Below are positions 27,373 to 35,048 of a stretch of 64,000 nucleotides of DNA, piece after piece. Both the position numbers and the translations under genes were made by a program. How positions within the stretch are numbered: position 1 is the stretch's first letter; each line of letters opens with the position of its first letter. A model generated the notes under the pieces. That model saw only the letters and a program-made list of their open reading frames with translations. It searched no databases and had not been told where the DNA came from. The stretch comes from Paraglaciecola sp. T6c (GTDB lineage Bacteria > Pseudomonadota > Gammaproteobacteria > Enterobacterales > Alteromonadaceae), in NCBI RefSeq assembly GCF_000014225.1, contig NC_008228.1:3844001-3908000 (forward strand), read 5' to 3'.

Positions 27373-28293
27373 CTACCAAATATGATTTAGTTGCTGCAAA
27401 ATTCGCCCATAGTCACGCTCTTCGCTTGGTAAACAGTAACTTGCCGCGCGTTTTCTGCCTCGCCACTTATTTACCCTAGCCGTCCAAGACATAGTGCTTT
27501 TTAATGCCTTTAAAATAGCGATTTGACACGACACAAGACTCAACTCACAGGCACTAATATTCGCTGTAGGTAAACTATATTCACGGCTCGCTATACAATC
27601 AGGTACCACAACCCAATCCGCTAACGCCATGGCTTCAATGCCCGGCAAATAAAAGCCTTCTGTTTTATTTGGTAAGGTAATCACCACCTGACTCTCAGCC
27701 ATTGCATGATAAATATCTAGCCGCTGGGTAAAGGAATCGTGAATGAGTACCCGCAAGCCCATGCCCCGAGCCCAGTCATGCAGTTGTCTACCCAAGGCGG
27801 GTTGTTTACTGGCTAATACATACAAATCGTAGCGCTTGGGCAGTCGTATATTGGGGATATCGTGACCCATGTTAACCGTAAAGCATGGGCCATTAGCGAA
27901 CGGCTCTATTGCCCGTTTTACCGCATCTGACACACACAATCGAATCGCTCTGTGGCGTAAAAACTGGAATAAAGAATGGGCCTTATCACCGTGGCGAACA
28001 TGTTGCACCAAATTGATCTTTATTTGCTCTGACGCAAAAAAAGGCTGATATGCCTGCCAATCCATACCGGCCAAAAAAACCACATCTGCGTGGTCAGGCC
28101 GGTATTGTTCTACATAATCAATATCAGCTAAATTGTTGAAAATAGAGCTTTGGTCATCTGTATCATTTTTCAGATACAAGGTCGGTGTGTATAATCCGCA
28201 TGCAAGCGTATGCTTCAAGTAGTCACATACTTTTTGATGCCCACCAGTGTATCCTTGGTAGTGACGGTGAAAGGCGATGGTCTTGCGCGGCAA
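27373..28293 (-). CDS. GT-B type glycosyltransferase-like protein
   Basis: This 306-aa protein begins with Phe-His-Arg-His-Tyr-Gln-Gly-Tyr-Thr-Gly-Gly-His-Gln-Lys-Val, a glycine-rich GT-B N-terminal loop. It ends with a Pro-Asn-Lys-Thr-Glu-Gly-Phe-Tyr-Leu-Pro-Gly-Ile-Glu-Ala-Met-Ala segment that fits the E-x7-E donor site of GT4-like enzymes. It is shorter than standard GT4 proteins (about 370) and probably has a reduced N-terminal domain. The start is TTG with an AAGGAG site 9 bp upstream. It is the first gene of the minus-strand unit down to 24384 and diverges from the sulfotransferase at 28446. Confidence 0.7.
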   Translation of the reverse strand: MPRKTIAFHRHYQGYTGGHQKVCDYLKHTLACGLYTPTLYLKNDTDDQSSIFNNLADIDYVEQYRPDHADVVFLAGMDWQAYQPFFASEQIKINLVQHVRHGDKAHSLFQFLRHRAIRLCVSDAVKRAIEPFANGPCFTVNMGHDIPNIRLPKRYDLYVLASKQPALGRQLHDWARGMGLRVLIHDSFTQRLDIYHAMAESQVVITLPNKTEGFYLPGIEAMALADWVVVPDCIASREYSLPTANISACELSLVSCQIAILKALKSTMSWTARVNKWRGRKRAASYCLPSEERDYGRILQQLNHIW

Positions 28294-28445
28294 ACTATAA
28301 CGCTCCTTATTGGTAATATTGTTTTGTACTGTGTCTTTGTAACGCTTATTCCAGTGCGACTCTCAGTATCAGCACCACTGTTTGATCGCAGATAATACAG
28401 ATTATAAGACGATGAATTTCACTATTTTAAGCAGCTGGATGATAA

Positions 28446-29228
28446 ATGGATACAAGTAGCCACCTAAATTTGTTTAATCTACATATTATTGGTGTGCAAA
28501 AGGCAGGAACCACCGCATTAGCACATTTTTTGAATCAACACCCTGATGTCTATGTGGCAGACCATAAAGAGGCTCACGTATTCGATCACCCAGATTTTAG
28601 CGACAGCAAAGATAAAACAGCTTTCGCACATCACCGCTATAACGCAAAGCTAACAAATTACCAAGACCAAGCTATCCGCTGTGACGCTACGCCCATCACC
28701 GCATTTCGGACTGAATACTTGCAGGCCTGCTATCAATACAACCCAGAGGCCAAGTTTATTATTCTGTTGCGTGACCCAATCGAAAGAGCCGCGTCTCACT
28801 ATCGAATGTCACTCAGTCGTGGGCAAGAGCACCGCACGATGTTGGGCGCATTTTTACTTGAGCCATTTCGGCTTATGGGTATCAAAAAATCAGGCCCTTG
28901 GGGGTTCGATGATCCCTACCGCCACCATTCTTATCTGAGGCGAGGCTGTTATGCAGCGCAACTAAAAAGAGTACTGGCCATTATTCCTAGGCAGCAATTA
29001 TTAGTGCTACATCAAGAAGACTTACAACAAAATCATGAACACGTGCTGCATCAAATATTCGAGTTTATCGGGGTGACACCTGTAAACGTGCCCGCCCAGC
29101 AAGTCTATGTGGGCAACAAGCTCAAGCCGCGTATGTCAGATGCTCTCGCGAAATTTTACGCAAAGTGCTATTTCTCACTACGAAAAGAAAACATCACACG
29201 CTGGCAACGTATCTTAGATAAGCGTTAA
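28446..29228 (+). CDS. Sulfotransferase (Sulfotransfer_1, heparan-sulfotransferase-like)
   Basis: This 260-aa protein is the clearest sulfotransferase in the window. It has the 5'-PAPS loop Ile-Gly-Val-Gln-Lys-Ala-Gly-Thr-Thr near residue 14, a Lys-Glu-Ala-His-Val-Phe segment that supplies catalytic residues in heparan N- and O-sulfotransferases, and the 3'-phosphate site Leu-Leu-Arg-Asp-Pro-Ile-Glu-Arg-Ala with Ser-His-Tyr near residue 115. It would use PAPS to sulfate a sugar hydroxyl or amine. It is a single-gene plus-strand unit between divergent and convergent neighbours. No PAPS synthesis genes are in the window. Confidence 0.87.
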   Translation: MDTSSHLNLFNLHIIGVQKAGTTALAHFLNQHPDVYVADHKEAHVFDHPDFSDSKDKTAFAHHRYNAKLTNYQDQAIRCDATPITAFRTEYLQACYQYNPEAKFIILLRDPIERAASHYRMSLSRGQEHRTMLGAFLLEPFRLMGIKKSGPWGFDDPYRHHSYLRRGCYAAQLKRVLAIIPRQQLLVLHQEDLQQNHEHVLHQIFEFIGVTPVNVPAQQVYVGNKLKPRMSDALAKFYAKCYFSLRKENITRWQRILDKR

Positions 29229-29349
29229 CTCAATTGTATTGGTTGCGTCCTTTGTACCTTGAGGTTTTGTCACCTTAAAGGCTTATGCTCGCGAACACTT
29301 TTTCGCATACATTCTGACGACATCCTTCCCCACTTACGCCAGTCACCCT

Positions 29350-30186
29350 TTATATCTTTATCCCTTTGCGCTCTAAAGCAGTGGCTATAGCGTCTTTATT
29401 ATAATACTTTCCACAGTCTAACGTCAGTAGGTGAGGTACTGCCTCTTTTAGTGTGTCCAAGGTCGCTGCGCTGAATGTTCGTGACTGTTCAGATAACGTC
29501 TCGCGGGCTTGTATAGGTAAAGCAAGCGCTTCATCTAACACAGCGCCGTTAGTTGCCACAACATCTTCGTAGCGAATACAGGTTAAACCGCTTTGCATAA
29601 AGCGCGATATAAACCACTGATAAATACTCAGCTGACGCCCTAAGCAATCTTTGTCCTGCAAGCTAAGTCTAAGGGCTTCATCGAAACGCTCACCGGCGGG
29701 TATGTGCCCGCGATTCACCGGTAAATCAACAGTAAACCAAGACAGTAAGACATCCACTGGGTTACGCACAATACACAGTATTGAAAACTGCTGAATCAGC
29801 TGAGGTATAAGCGCAGTAAACAAGGCATTTTGCTTTACAATCAAGTGATAGCTGATTTTATCCCTAGGAGGTAATTGCACTTCCCCGCGCTTAGCGACCA
29901 CTTGGCGCACGCCAGCAATAGCATGCTTACCAACAGGGTTATCAATATCCAAGCCGCCCTTATCACCGTGGCTAAAAGGCTGTCCTTTTTCAATCGCCAA
30001 ATCAAACTGATATATCTGCTTGGCAATTAAATGGCTGGCCTCAAAGGGCGTGCATTTATCTGGGAAGAGACTCGGATTAATTGGTTCATGTAGCGCCACC
30101 ATGTCATTACGCTGATTGAGTAAGTTACAGCACAATGTGGTGCCGGAGCGAGGAATACCGCTAATGAGTTTTACAGAAGATGACAC
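29350..30186 (-). CDS. Sulfotransferase-family protein
   Basis: This protein of about 278 aa has Leu-Ile-Ser-Gly-Ile-Pro-Arg-Ser-Gly-Thr-Thr at its start as the PAPS 5'-loop, a Leu-His-Glu-Pro segment, and Cys-Ile-Val-Arg-Asn-Pro-Val-Asp near the middle for the 3'-phosphate. The start chosen is GTG at 30186, which has an AAGGA ribosome-binding site 6 bp upstream (30193-30197) and places the PAPS loop normally near the N-terminus; the frame is open to an ATG at 30237. It is separated from the downstream S-layer-like gene by a bidirectional terminator. Confidence 0.8.
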   Translation of the reverse strand: MSSSVKLISGIPRSGTTLCCNLLNQRNDMVALHEPINPSLFPDKCTPFEASHLIAKQIYQFDLAIEKGQPFSHGDKGGLDIDNPVGKHAIAGVRQVVAKRGEVQLPPRDKISYHLIVKQNALFTALIPQLIQQFSILCIVRNPVDVLLSWFTVDLPVNRGHIPAGERFDEALRLSLQDKDCLGRQLSIYQWFISRFMQSGLTCIRYEDVVATNGAVLDEALALPIQARETLSEQSRTFSAATLDTLKEAVPHLLTLDCGKYYNKDAIATALERKGIKI

Positions 30187-30274
30187 ATCAAATCCTTGTT
30201 GAATCCATAAGAACAAACAACATTCTGCGACCATCATTTGTAGATAAAGGTTTCATATATCAAATTTTGGGCAC

Positions 30275-30300
30275 AAAAAAGCCCTCATGTGAGGGCTTTT
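30275..30300 (-). terminator. Strong terminator of the S-layer-like gene, probably bidirectional
   Basis: A GC-rich stem (GCCCTCA at 30281-30287, TGAGGGC at 30290-30296) is flanked by six A on the left and four T on the right. Read on the minus strand it lies 20 bp after the stop of the S-layer-like gene and is followed by six U. The A/T flanks extend the stem. It insulates a presumably very active gene from the sulfotransferase gene beyond. Confidence 0.87.
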
Positions 30301-30319
30301 AAATTAAGTTAATTAAAAC

Positions 30320-31657
30320 TTAGTTTAATACAACAGTATCAGTAGACTTGTCTGCAACGTTTACAGTCTGAGTCGTAGCTGAAACGTTCTCGTCTTCTGC
30401 TTCTACTTCTAGAGTTGCAGCAGTACGAGTTCTACCAGTTAAAGTAACGATGTCAGTTGCTTTAATAGCGATCATCTCACCTTTAGGAACAATACCAGTT
30501 GCTTTGTCGCCAGCTACTGCTTCTACACCGTCTTCAGATGTGAAAGAAATAGTGTATGCAGCATCAATTGAACCGTAGTTAGTGATGTATAAACGTTGGT
30601 TGTAGTCACTAAATGTAGTCAAGTAAGGTACTTCAATAGTAGTTGTATCATATACAATTTTACCTACTACGTCAGAAACTTCATCGTCTACAAGTTCAAG
30701 GCTGTAAGAACCTTTGTTGATTACTTCAGTAGTATCAACAGTTACACATAGGTACTGTTTAGTAGCAACAGTAACAGCAGATGCAGTTGCAGCGTCTTCA
30801 TCAGCATTAACAGTCAAATCGATATCAGATACGCCATCACAAGCAGGTGTTATATCTAAAGTCCAAGCACCGAAGCTGAAATCACCAGTAACTGTTACGT
30901 CTTGTGAAGCGGTAAGTAGAGTAGCAGCAGTTACTGCAACACCTGCAGGGTTGTAAGCTGTGCCATCAACGTAACCAGTAACGTCAAGCGCACCAAGGTT
31001 ACCTAGTACAGCAGAAACTGCATCACCATCAGCGCCAGCGCCAAATTCAAACGCTTTAAAGTCACTCGCTACAGTAGCTGTAGAGAAGCTAGCGTCAGCG
31101 ATTTCGCCAGTTACGATTGAAGCAACTGATGAAAGAGGAGCGGTGTCAGTGTATAGACCGTTTACTTCGTTCACTGCATCAGCAGCAGTCTCATAAGTTG
31201 AAACAGTTACAGACGTTGTACCAGAAGCATTTAGCAAGTAGTTAGCAGAGGCAACTACGTAAGCTTGAGCAGCTGGGATATCAGCTGAAGCAGCAACTTC
31301 GAAAATAACGTAAGTTGCTTCGTCACCGCCTTGAGCAACTGAAGCAGTACCATTAGCAGTAGTAAGAGTAGGTACTGCATCGAATTTAGCACCGTTACCT
31401 AGAGCTACGCGAACGTATTTTGACGTACCGTTACCGATAGTGAAACCAACACTAGCTGATACGTCTAAAATGTTTGTATTATTAACCGCTTCCAAAAGGC
31501 CATCTGTCAAATCAGTTGATTCAATTGCTTCAGAGGCGAAAACTGCTGTTCCGTATGGGTCAGCAGTTGTACCTGCCGCGTCTAAATCTACAGCTGCGTA
31601 TGTGTTTGCTGAAAAGGCTGTAGCAACGGCTACGGCTAATATTTTTTTGTTTATCAT
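30320..31657 (-). CDS. slr4: Putative S-layer protein resembling the Slr4 family of marine Gammaproteobacteria
   Basis: This 445-aa secreted protein has a classical signal peptide (cleavage likely after Thr-Tyr-Ala, about residue 21). The mature part is rich in Ala, Thr, Val, Asp and Gly, poor in Lys and Arg and therefore acidic, with only two Cys about 35 residues apart near residues 275-310. It carries no C-terminal sorting tag. Composition, length and the mature start Ala-Val-Asp-Leu-Asp-Ala resemble Slr4, the S-layer protein of Pseudoalteromonas tunicata (from memory, not a search). Codons are biased to C-ending Asn, Tyr and Phe and to GGT, as in highly expressed genes. It lies on the same strand as the T2SS gspE-K arm and just downstream of it. 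A major surface adhesin is the alternative. Confidence 0.68.
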   Translation of the reverse strand: MINKKILAVAVATAFSANTYAAVDLDAAGTTADPYGTAVFASEAIESTDLTDGLLEAVNNTNILDVSASVGFTIGNGTSKYVRVALGNGAKFDAVPTLTTANGTASVAQGGDEATYVIFEVAASADIPAAQAYVVASANYLLNASGTTSVTVSTYETAADAVNEVNGLYTDTAPLSSVASIVTGEIADASFSTATVASDFKAFEFGAGADGDAVSAVLGNLGALDVTGYVDGTAYNPAGVAVTAATLLTASQDVTVTGDFSFGAWTLDITPACDGVSDIDLTVNADEDAATASAVTVATKQYLCVTVDTTEVINKGSYSLELVDDEVSDVVGKIVYDTTTIEVPYLTTFSDYNQRLYITNYGSIDAAYTISFTSEDGVEAVAGDKATGIVPKGEMIAIKATDIVTLTGRTRTAATLEVEAEDENVSATTQTVNVADKSTDTVVLN

Positions 31658-31665
31658 GTAAAAAA

Positions 31666-31670
31666 CTCCT
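31666..31670 (-). promoter_or_regulatory. Ribosome-binding site of the S-layer-like gene
   Basis: A perfect AGGAG on the minus strand lies 8 bp upstream of the ATG at 31657, with an A/U-rich unstructured spacer. It confirms the start and fits strong translation. Confidence 0.85.
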
Positions 31671-31706
31671 GCAAGAGTGAATAACTATAGTTTATTAAAA
31701 ATCGTC

Positions 31707-31744
31707 GTGGCTAATCGCCACCAAGTCCTTGGTGAACATTCACC
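31707..31744 (-). promoter_or_regulatory. Overlapping alternative hairpins in the 5' leader of the S-layer-like gene
   Basis: Four short segments alternate here: GTGGC (31707-31711), GCCAC/CACCAAG (31717-31725), CTTGGTG/GGTGAA (31728-31736) and TTCACC (31739-31744). Segments 1+2, 2+3 and 3+4 each pair perfectly over 5 to 7 bp and exclude one another, like an attenuator. No U-tract follows, so the effect would be on mRNA stability or translation rather than termination. S-layer mRNAs in other bacteria often have long stable leaders. Confidence 0.5.
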
Positions 31745-31782
31745 CGACTAAGTTCGTAAATTACAACACTAGGTAGTGGTAA

Positions 31783-31818
31783 TCAACTTATTATTCTAAT
31801 TTTGTCTGTACTTACCAA
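31783..31818 (-). promoter_or_regulatory. Candidate sigma-70 promoter for the S-layer-like gene
   Basis: On the minus strand TTGGTA (31818-31813) and AATAAT (31795-31790) are separated by exactly 17 bp, matching the -35 and -10 consensus at 4/6 and 5/6 positions. Transcription would start near 31783 and give a leader of about 126 nt carrying the hairpins and ribosome-binding site. The rest of the 399-bp gap from 31658 to 32056 is AT-rich and shows no gene. Confidence 0.45.
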
Positions 31819-32056
31819 TACTTAGCCAAAAATTCGACTAATTGCGGCCTAACATACTAAAAATATTGTTGTAACGAAAGGTTCTTTTTTTACTCTCGAA
31901 TGACACAACGCAGCAATACTCAAACATTTACTTCTAAAAGTCAAAGAATTGACTTAAAAAAATGACTTTGAATTAACATACCTACGTATATCTAAACATA
32001 CCTTACAAGTCACAAGAACACATTTAGTGACTCCAGAGAAGGCTGATACAAAGCGA

Positions 32057-33016
32057 TCAAGGTTTCTCTGCATAACGTCTGATTGTGTAAGGCGCAACTG
32101 AGCCCCGGCCACGTTCTACTTTGAGGTTGGAGCTTACAGCTCCCTTTTTAACCAATACTATGAATTGGCTGCCCCCTAACCTGGAAAAATAATCGTCAAT
32201 CTCTACTGATAAAGAAGGCTCTACTGCAAACATGTCGGATACACTGGTTAGCCACCGTCCTTGGTCACGTAACGATTCAACTTTCTTGGCGCTGTTTGGC
32301 CAAAAAAGCTCCCACAGTGCGATAGGCATCGCATTTAGATTGATTGTTTCACTGCGACTGAGGCTACAAAAGGTCAAAAATTGAGGAGCGCGCTGCAATA
32401 ATTCATCCCAACGCATTAGTTTTCTTAACTCCGTGCAGCTTTGAAGCAAAAAATTAGCAGGCTCCTGAAATAGCCTACCTTTATAACTGCTGCGCTCTGC
32501 GCCTGCCGGGCGACGCCAATTATCAGCATCAGCGTAATCCGCTAGTATATCTCCTAAATATGATTGCTGTACTGCGTCATACCCAGTATCTCTTAAATAT
32601 CGCTTTAACCAGTATTGAGTCGACGAGTTAATTGGGATAAGCCCAGCCTCGTTTTGCAACGAAAAACTCAACCCATCTTCTTGTTTGATAGTTTCACCAT
32701 CGGCTCTGATTTCGTCGCCTATCACTCGATATAACCAATGACCTTCATCATCACTTAATAAACCTTGTGGCTCTGTCCCTTGACTCAGCCCAGCCTCTGT
32801 TACCCTTTGCGTGGCAATAAGGTATGTTAGCTGATTTTCTTTTGCGTAGACTTGAGCCAAATCATGTAGCATTTGCTTAGATTGATCAGCTAACGCTAGG
32901 CGACTGTTCAAGGTAGTGGTCGCTACGCCCAATAATATCACCATAACCACAGAAACTATCAACACTGCTAACAATGCAGCGCCACTATTTTTCCTGTATT
33001 TGCTATGTTTAATCAA
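32057..33016 (-). CDS. gspK: Type II secretion minor pseudopilin GspK
   Basis: This 319-aa protein fits GspK length. It has a short basic leader followed by Ser-Gly-Ala-Ala-Leu-Leu-Ala-Val-Leu-Ile-Val-Ser, the prepilin-type hydrophobic helix without the Glu5 of other pseudopilins, which is the GspK pattern. A Leu-Gln-Asn-Glu-Ala-Gly-Leu-Ile-Pro-Ile-Asn segment near residue 110 matches the conserved GspK core. GspK caps the pseudopilus tip with GspI and GspJ. The start is TTG overlapping the gspJ stop (TTGA), with a GGGAGG site 8 bp upstream. It is the last gene of the minus-strand gsp arm. Confidence 0.85.
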   Translation of the reverse strand: MIKHSKYRKNSGAALLAVLIVSVVMVILLGVATTTLNSRLALADQSKQMLHDLAQVYAKENQLTYLIATQRVTEAGLSQGTEPQGLLSDDEGHWLYRVIGDEIRADGETIKQEDGLSFSLQNEAGLIPINSSTQYWLKRYLRDTGYDAVQQSYLGDILADYADADNWRRPAGAERSSYKGRLFQEPANFLLQSCTELRKLMRWDELLQRAPQFLTFCSLSRSETINLNAMPIALWELFWPNSAKKVESLRDQGRWLTSVSDMFAVEPSLSVEIDDYFSRLGGSQFIVLVKKGAVSSNLKVERGRGSVAPYTIRRYAEKP

Positions 33017-33666
33017 AATTCATACCTCCCAAACAAGGGAAGTTCCGGCGGAATATCAGCCCTCACCGGTCGCTCTGGCTTAGCAACGCTCCAAACACGA
33101 CTGCCACTCATAACACGGATTGCGACCGGCAACTGACCGTCATCCGGCTGAAAATCGTTGAGCCATGCTTTGCCGTTCCAATACTCAAAACGGGGGGCCT
33201 CTGAAAAAGTTGCTATTTCAATGAATTCTTGAGAGGTTTCAGATTTGAAAGACAGCGCCCAGCCAGCAGTTTTGTAAGTGTCAATATCACTTCTAGTCTC
33301 AGATAGCATAGATTTAGGCGCTAATCGCCATTTTAACTTTTGAGGTATATGTAGGTCGTCATCAGGGCTCGCATAAGACACAAATGAATATGCATCAGGC
33401 TCACCACGCACCAATACGTTCGCGGGGTGATATAGTAAGGCCCCTGAAACACTTTGGGCAAACCAATTAATAGGTAATTGTGCCGACGAATTCATTAGAT
33501 CTCTCGCGGATAATCGCTCAAAATTCCGCCAAGTAGTTGACAAGCCTTGAGTCAACAAACTGGTAGTGAGGGCTAAAATCACCATTACCACCAGCATCTC
33601 AACCAATGTAAAGCCTGTATGAGTCAGCCTCGGCTGAGCTTTGCCAAAAGGCTCACGAGATGACAT
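33013..33666 (-). CDS. gspJ: Type II secretion minor pseudopilin GspJ
   Basis: This 217-aa protein has the prepilin cleavage motif Gly-Phe-Thr-Leu-Val-Glu-Met-Leu-Val-Val-Met after a basic leader of about 17 residues. Glu5 is present. Length and position between GspI and GspK identify it as GspJ, which forms the pseudopilus tip complex. The C-terminal part includes an Arg-Phe-Glu-Tyr-Trp segment typical of GspJ. It overlaps gspK by 4 bp and starts 6 bp after the gspI stop. Confidence 0.85.
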   Translation of the reverse strand: MSSREPFGKAQPRLTHTGFTLVEMLVVMVILALTTSLLTQGLSTTWRNFERLSARDLMNSSAQLPINWFAQSVSGALLYHPANVLVRGEPDAYSFVSYASPDDDLHIPQKLKWRLAPKSMLSETRSDIDTYKTAGWALSFKSETSQEFIEIATFSEAPRFEYWNGKAWLNDFQPDDGQLPVAIRVMSGSRVWSVAKPERPVRADIPPELPLFGRYEF

Positions 33667-33672
33667 TATGCG

Positions 33673-34089
33673 TTACCCATTAAATTCAATATAATCAGGG
33701 TCACGCCACTGTTGCACCAATTGAGTGGTAAAGGTGTCAATGGTTTTACCGCCCCGTGAAATTTGCCCTTCAACCTCATACAAAGACACAACCCAAGCGG
33801 GTTGACGCCGATAGGTTTCTTGTTTGGAATTTCGGTTTTCTTTTGCCTGCCACCTTACTTGATATTGACCTATCTGGTATTCACCATTGCTAGTATCACG
33901 TAACGTTTCTAGTTCCAACCTCACCCTAAATTGTGAAAAAACTTCAGGGAGCCCCAAGGCTCGCTCTATGCTTGACGTTGAGGTAGCTGCAGTGCCAAAC
34001 CAGCCCCATACCGCACTAAAAACCAGAGACAATACCACTAAAGCCACGATTGCCTCGACCAGCGAAAAGCCTTTATCAGTCTTGAGCAT
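33673..34089 (-). CDS. gspI: Type II secretion minor pseudopilin GspI
   Basis: This 138-aa protein has the cleavage motif Gly-Phe-Ser-Leu-Val-Glu-Ala-Ile-Val-Ala-Leu near its start, with Glu5. Length and order support GspI, the central minor pseudopilin of the tip complex. Its ATG lies inside the end of gspH (14-bp overlap), so the genes are translationally coupled. Confidence 0.84.
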   Translation of the reverse strand: MLKTDKGFSLVEAIVALVVLSLVFSAVWGWFGTAATSTSSIERALGLPEVFSQFRVRLELETLRDTSNGEYQIGQYQVRWQAKENRNSKQETYRRQPAWVVSLYEVEGQISRGGKTIDTFTTQLVQQWRDPDYIEFNG

Positions 34090-34504
34090 GACGGCGTATC
34101 TCGCAATAAGGAGCTAAAACATCGAACTTTACGCGTTTATCATTCTGCTCTTTTTCGCTCTGAATTATGGCAATTTGGCCTCCTTTGCAATAGCCGTTAG
34201 CCAGAACCACTACGGGTTCCAAAAATTCAAGTTGCAAGTCTTGTGCTTGTAATTGACTCGCATCGCTGATGGTTATTGCGCTGCCCTGACGATTAGCCTG
34301 CATGGGCAGTAGAGCAAGCTCGCTGCTTAGGGCTGAACGCAGCGCATTGGCCTGTCGGCTGCGCAGCCAAGAATCTAGGCTGGGGGCGGCCACTGATGCA
34401 ATTAACCCCAGTAATACTAGGGTCACCAGGAGTTCAACCATGGTGAAGCCGAAATTATTTGCAAAACCGTGCTTTTTCTCTTTTTTGTGCTTGCACTGGT
34501 TCAT
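34076..34504 (-). CDS. gspH: Type II secretion minor pseudopilin GspH
   Basis: This 142-aa protein carries the motif Gly-Phe-Thr-Met-Val-Glu-Leu-Leu-Val-Thr-Leu after a long basic leader of about 18 residues. It is assigned to GspH by length, order and a Ser-Ala-Leu-Ser-Ser-Glu-Leu-Ala region where FimT/GspH proteins have a similar helix. GspH links the tip complex to the GspG pseudopilus shaft. It starts one base after the gspG stop codon. Confidence 0.82.
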   Translation of the reverse strand: MNQCKHKKEKKHGFANNFGFTMVELLVTLVLLGLIASVAAPSLDSWLRSRQANALRSALSSELALLPMQANRQGSAITISDASQLQAQDLQLEFLEPVVVLANGYCKGGQIAIIQSEKEQNDKRVKFDVLAPYCEIRRHAQD

Positions 34505-34505
34505 A

Positions 34506-34925
34506 TTAAACGCTGGGTACGTAACCTATATCGGCATTGAGTTCTTCACCACCTTCAACTCCGTCAGCTCCTAAACTGTATAGGTAAAAACCCTGGGCTG
34601 CTTTGCTGTCAACCCGGTATTCGTAGTTTTTATTCCAAGGGTCTAAGGGTAAGGTTTCGTCTAAATAAGGGCCATCCCAATAATTTTTAACGTCATTAGG
34701 CGCGCTGTGCAAATCACCTAAAGATGAGGGATATGTGCCTACATCTAGACGATAGGTTTGTATTGCCATCTTTAACATTTTCACTTGGGTTTCGGCTGTA
34801 CGTACTTTGGCGCTGTCCACTTTGCCAAAAAACTGTGGCCCGACTAGTCCCGCAAGCAAGCCTAAGATAACCAGCACCACAAGCAATTCGATCATGGTAA
34901 AGCCTTGCTGACTACATTTTTTCAT
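34506..34925 (-). CDS. gspG: Type II secretion major pseudopilin GspG
   Basis: This protein of about 139 aa has the prepilin motif Gly-Phe-Thr-Met-Ile-Glu-Leu-Leu-Val-Val-Leu and the GspG body: Tyr-Arg-Leu-Asp-Val-Gly-Thr-Tyr-Pro, then Leu-Gly-Ala-Asp-Gly with Gly-Gly-Glu and a C-terminal Asp-Ile forming the calcium site. It polymerises into the pseudopilus that pushes substrate through the secretin. The start is ATG at 34925, which has AAGGTG upstream; an in-frame ATG at 34946 would add seven residues. No prepilin peptidase gene is in the window, so PilD/GspO must be elsewhere. Confidence 0.9.
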   Translation of the reverse strand: MKKCSQQGFTMIELLVVLVILGLLAGLVGPQFFGKVDSAKVRTAETQVKMLKMAIQTYRLDVGTYPSSLGDLHSAPNDVKNYWDGPYLDETLPLDPWNKNYEYRVDSKAAQGFYLYSLGADGVEGGEELNADIGYVPSV

Positions 34926-35048
34926 TACACACCTTTTCATTCTCACTGCACCTCAAAACTCAAAAATAAAACTCAAAAAATAAGGGGACTAGTACATAAA
35001 CTTTTAAACGTAGCAGCGTAAAACATACGTGACTAAAGTCATATGCCT

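Noticed and set aside
3863-30186. Possibility that the polysaccharide island is a recent mobile element
   Set aside because: No integrase, transposase, tRNA-end duplication or direct repeats were seen at either border, so only the gene content suggests exchange.
30714-31661. Plus-strand frames opposite the S-layer-like gene
   Set aside because: They arise from the skewed codon use of the minus-strand gene, which has a signal peptide, strong ribosome-binding site and terminator.
31658-32056. A TATAGT-like box close to the S-layer ribosome-binding site as a promoter
   Set aside because: No acceptable -35 element lies at the right distance, and it would leave almost no leader; the TTGGTA-17-AATAAT pair upstream is better.
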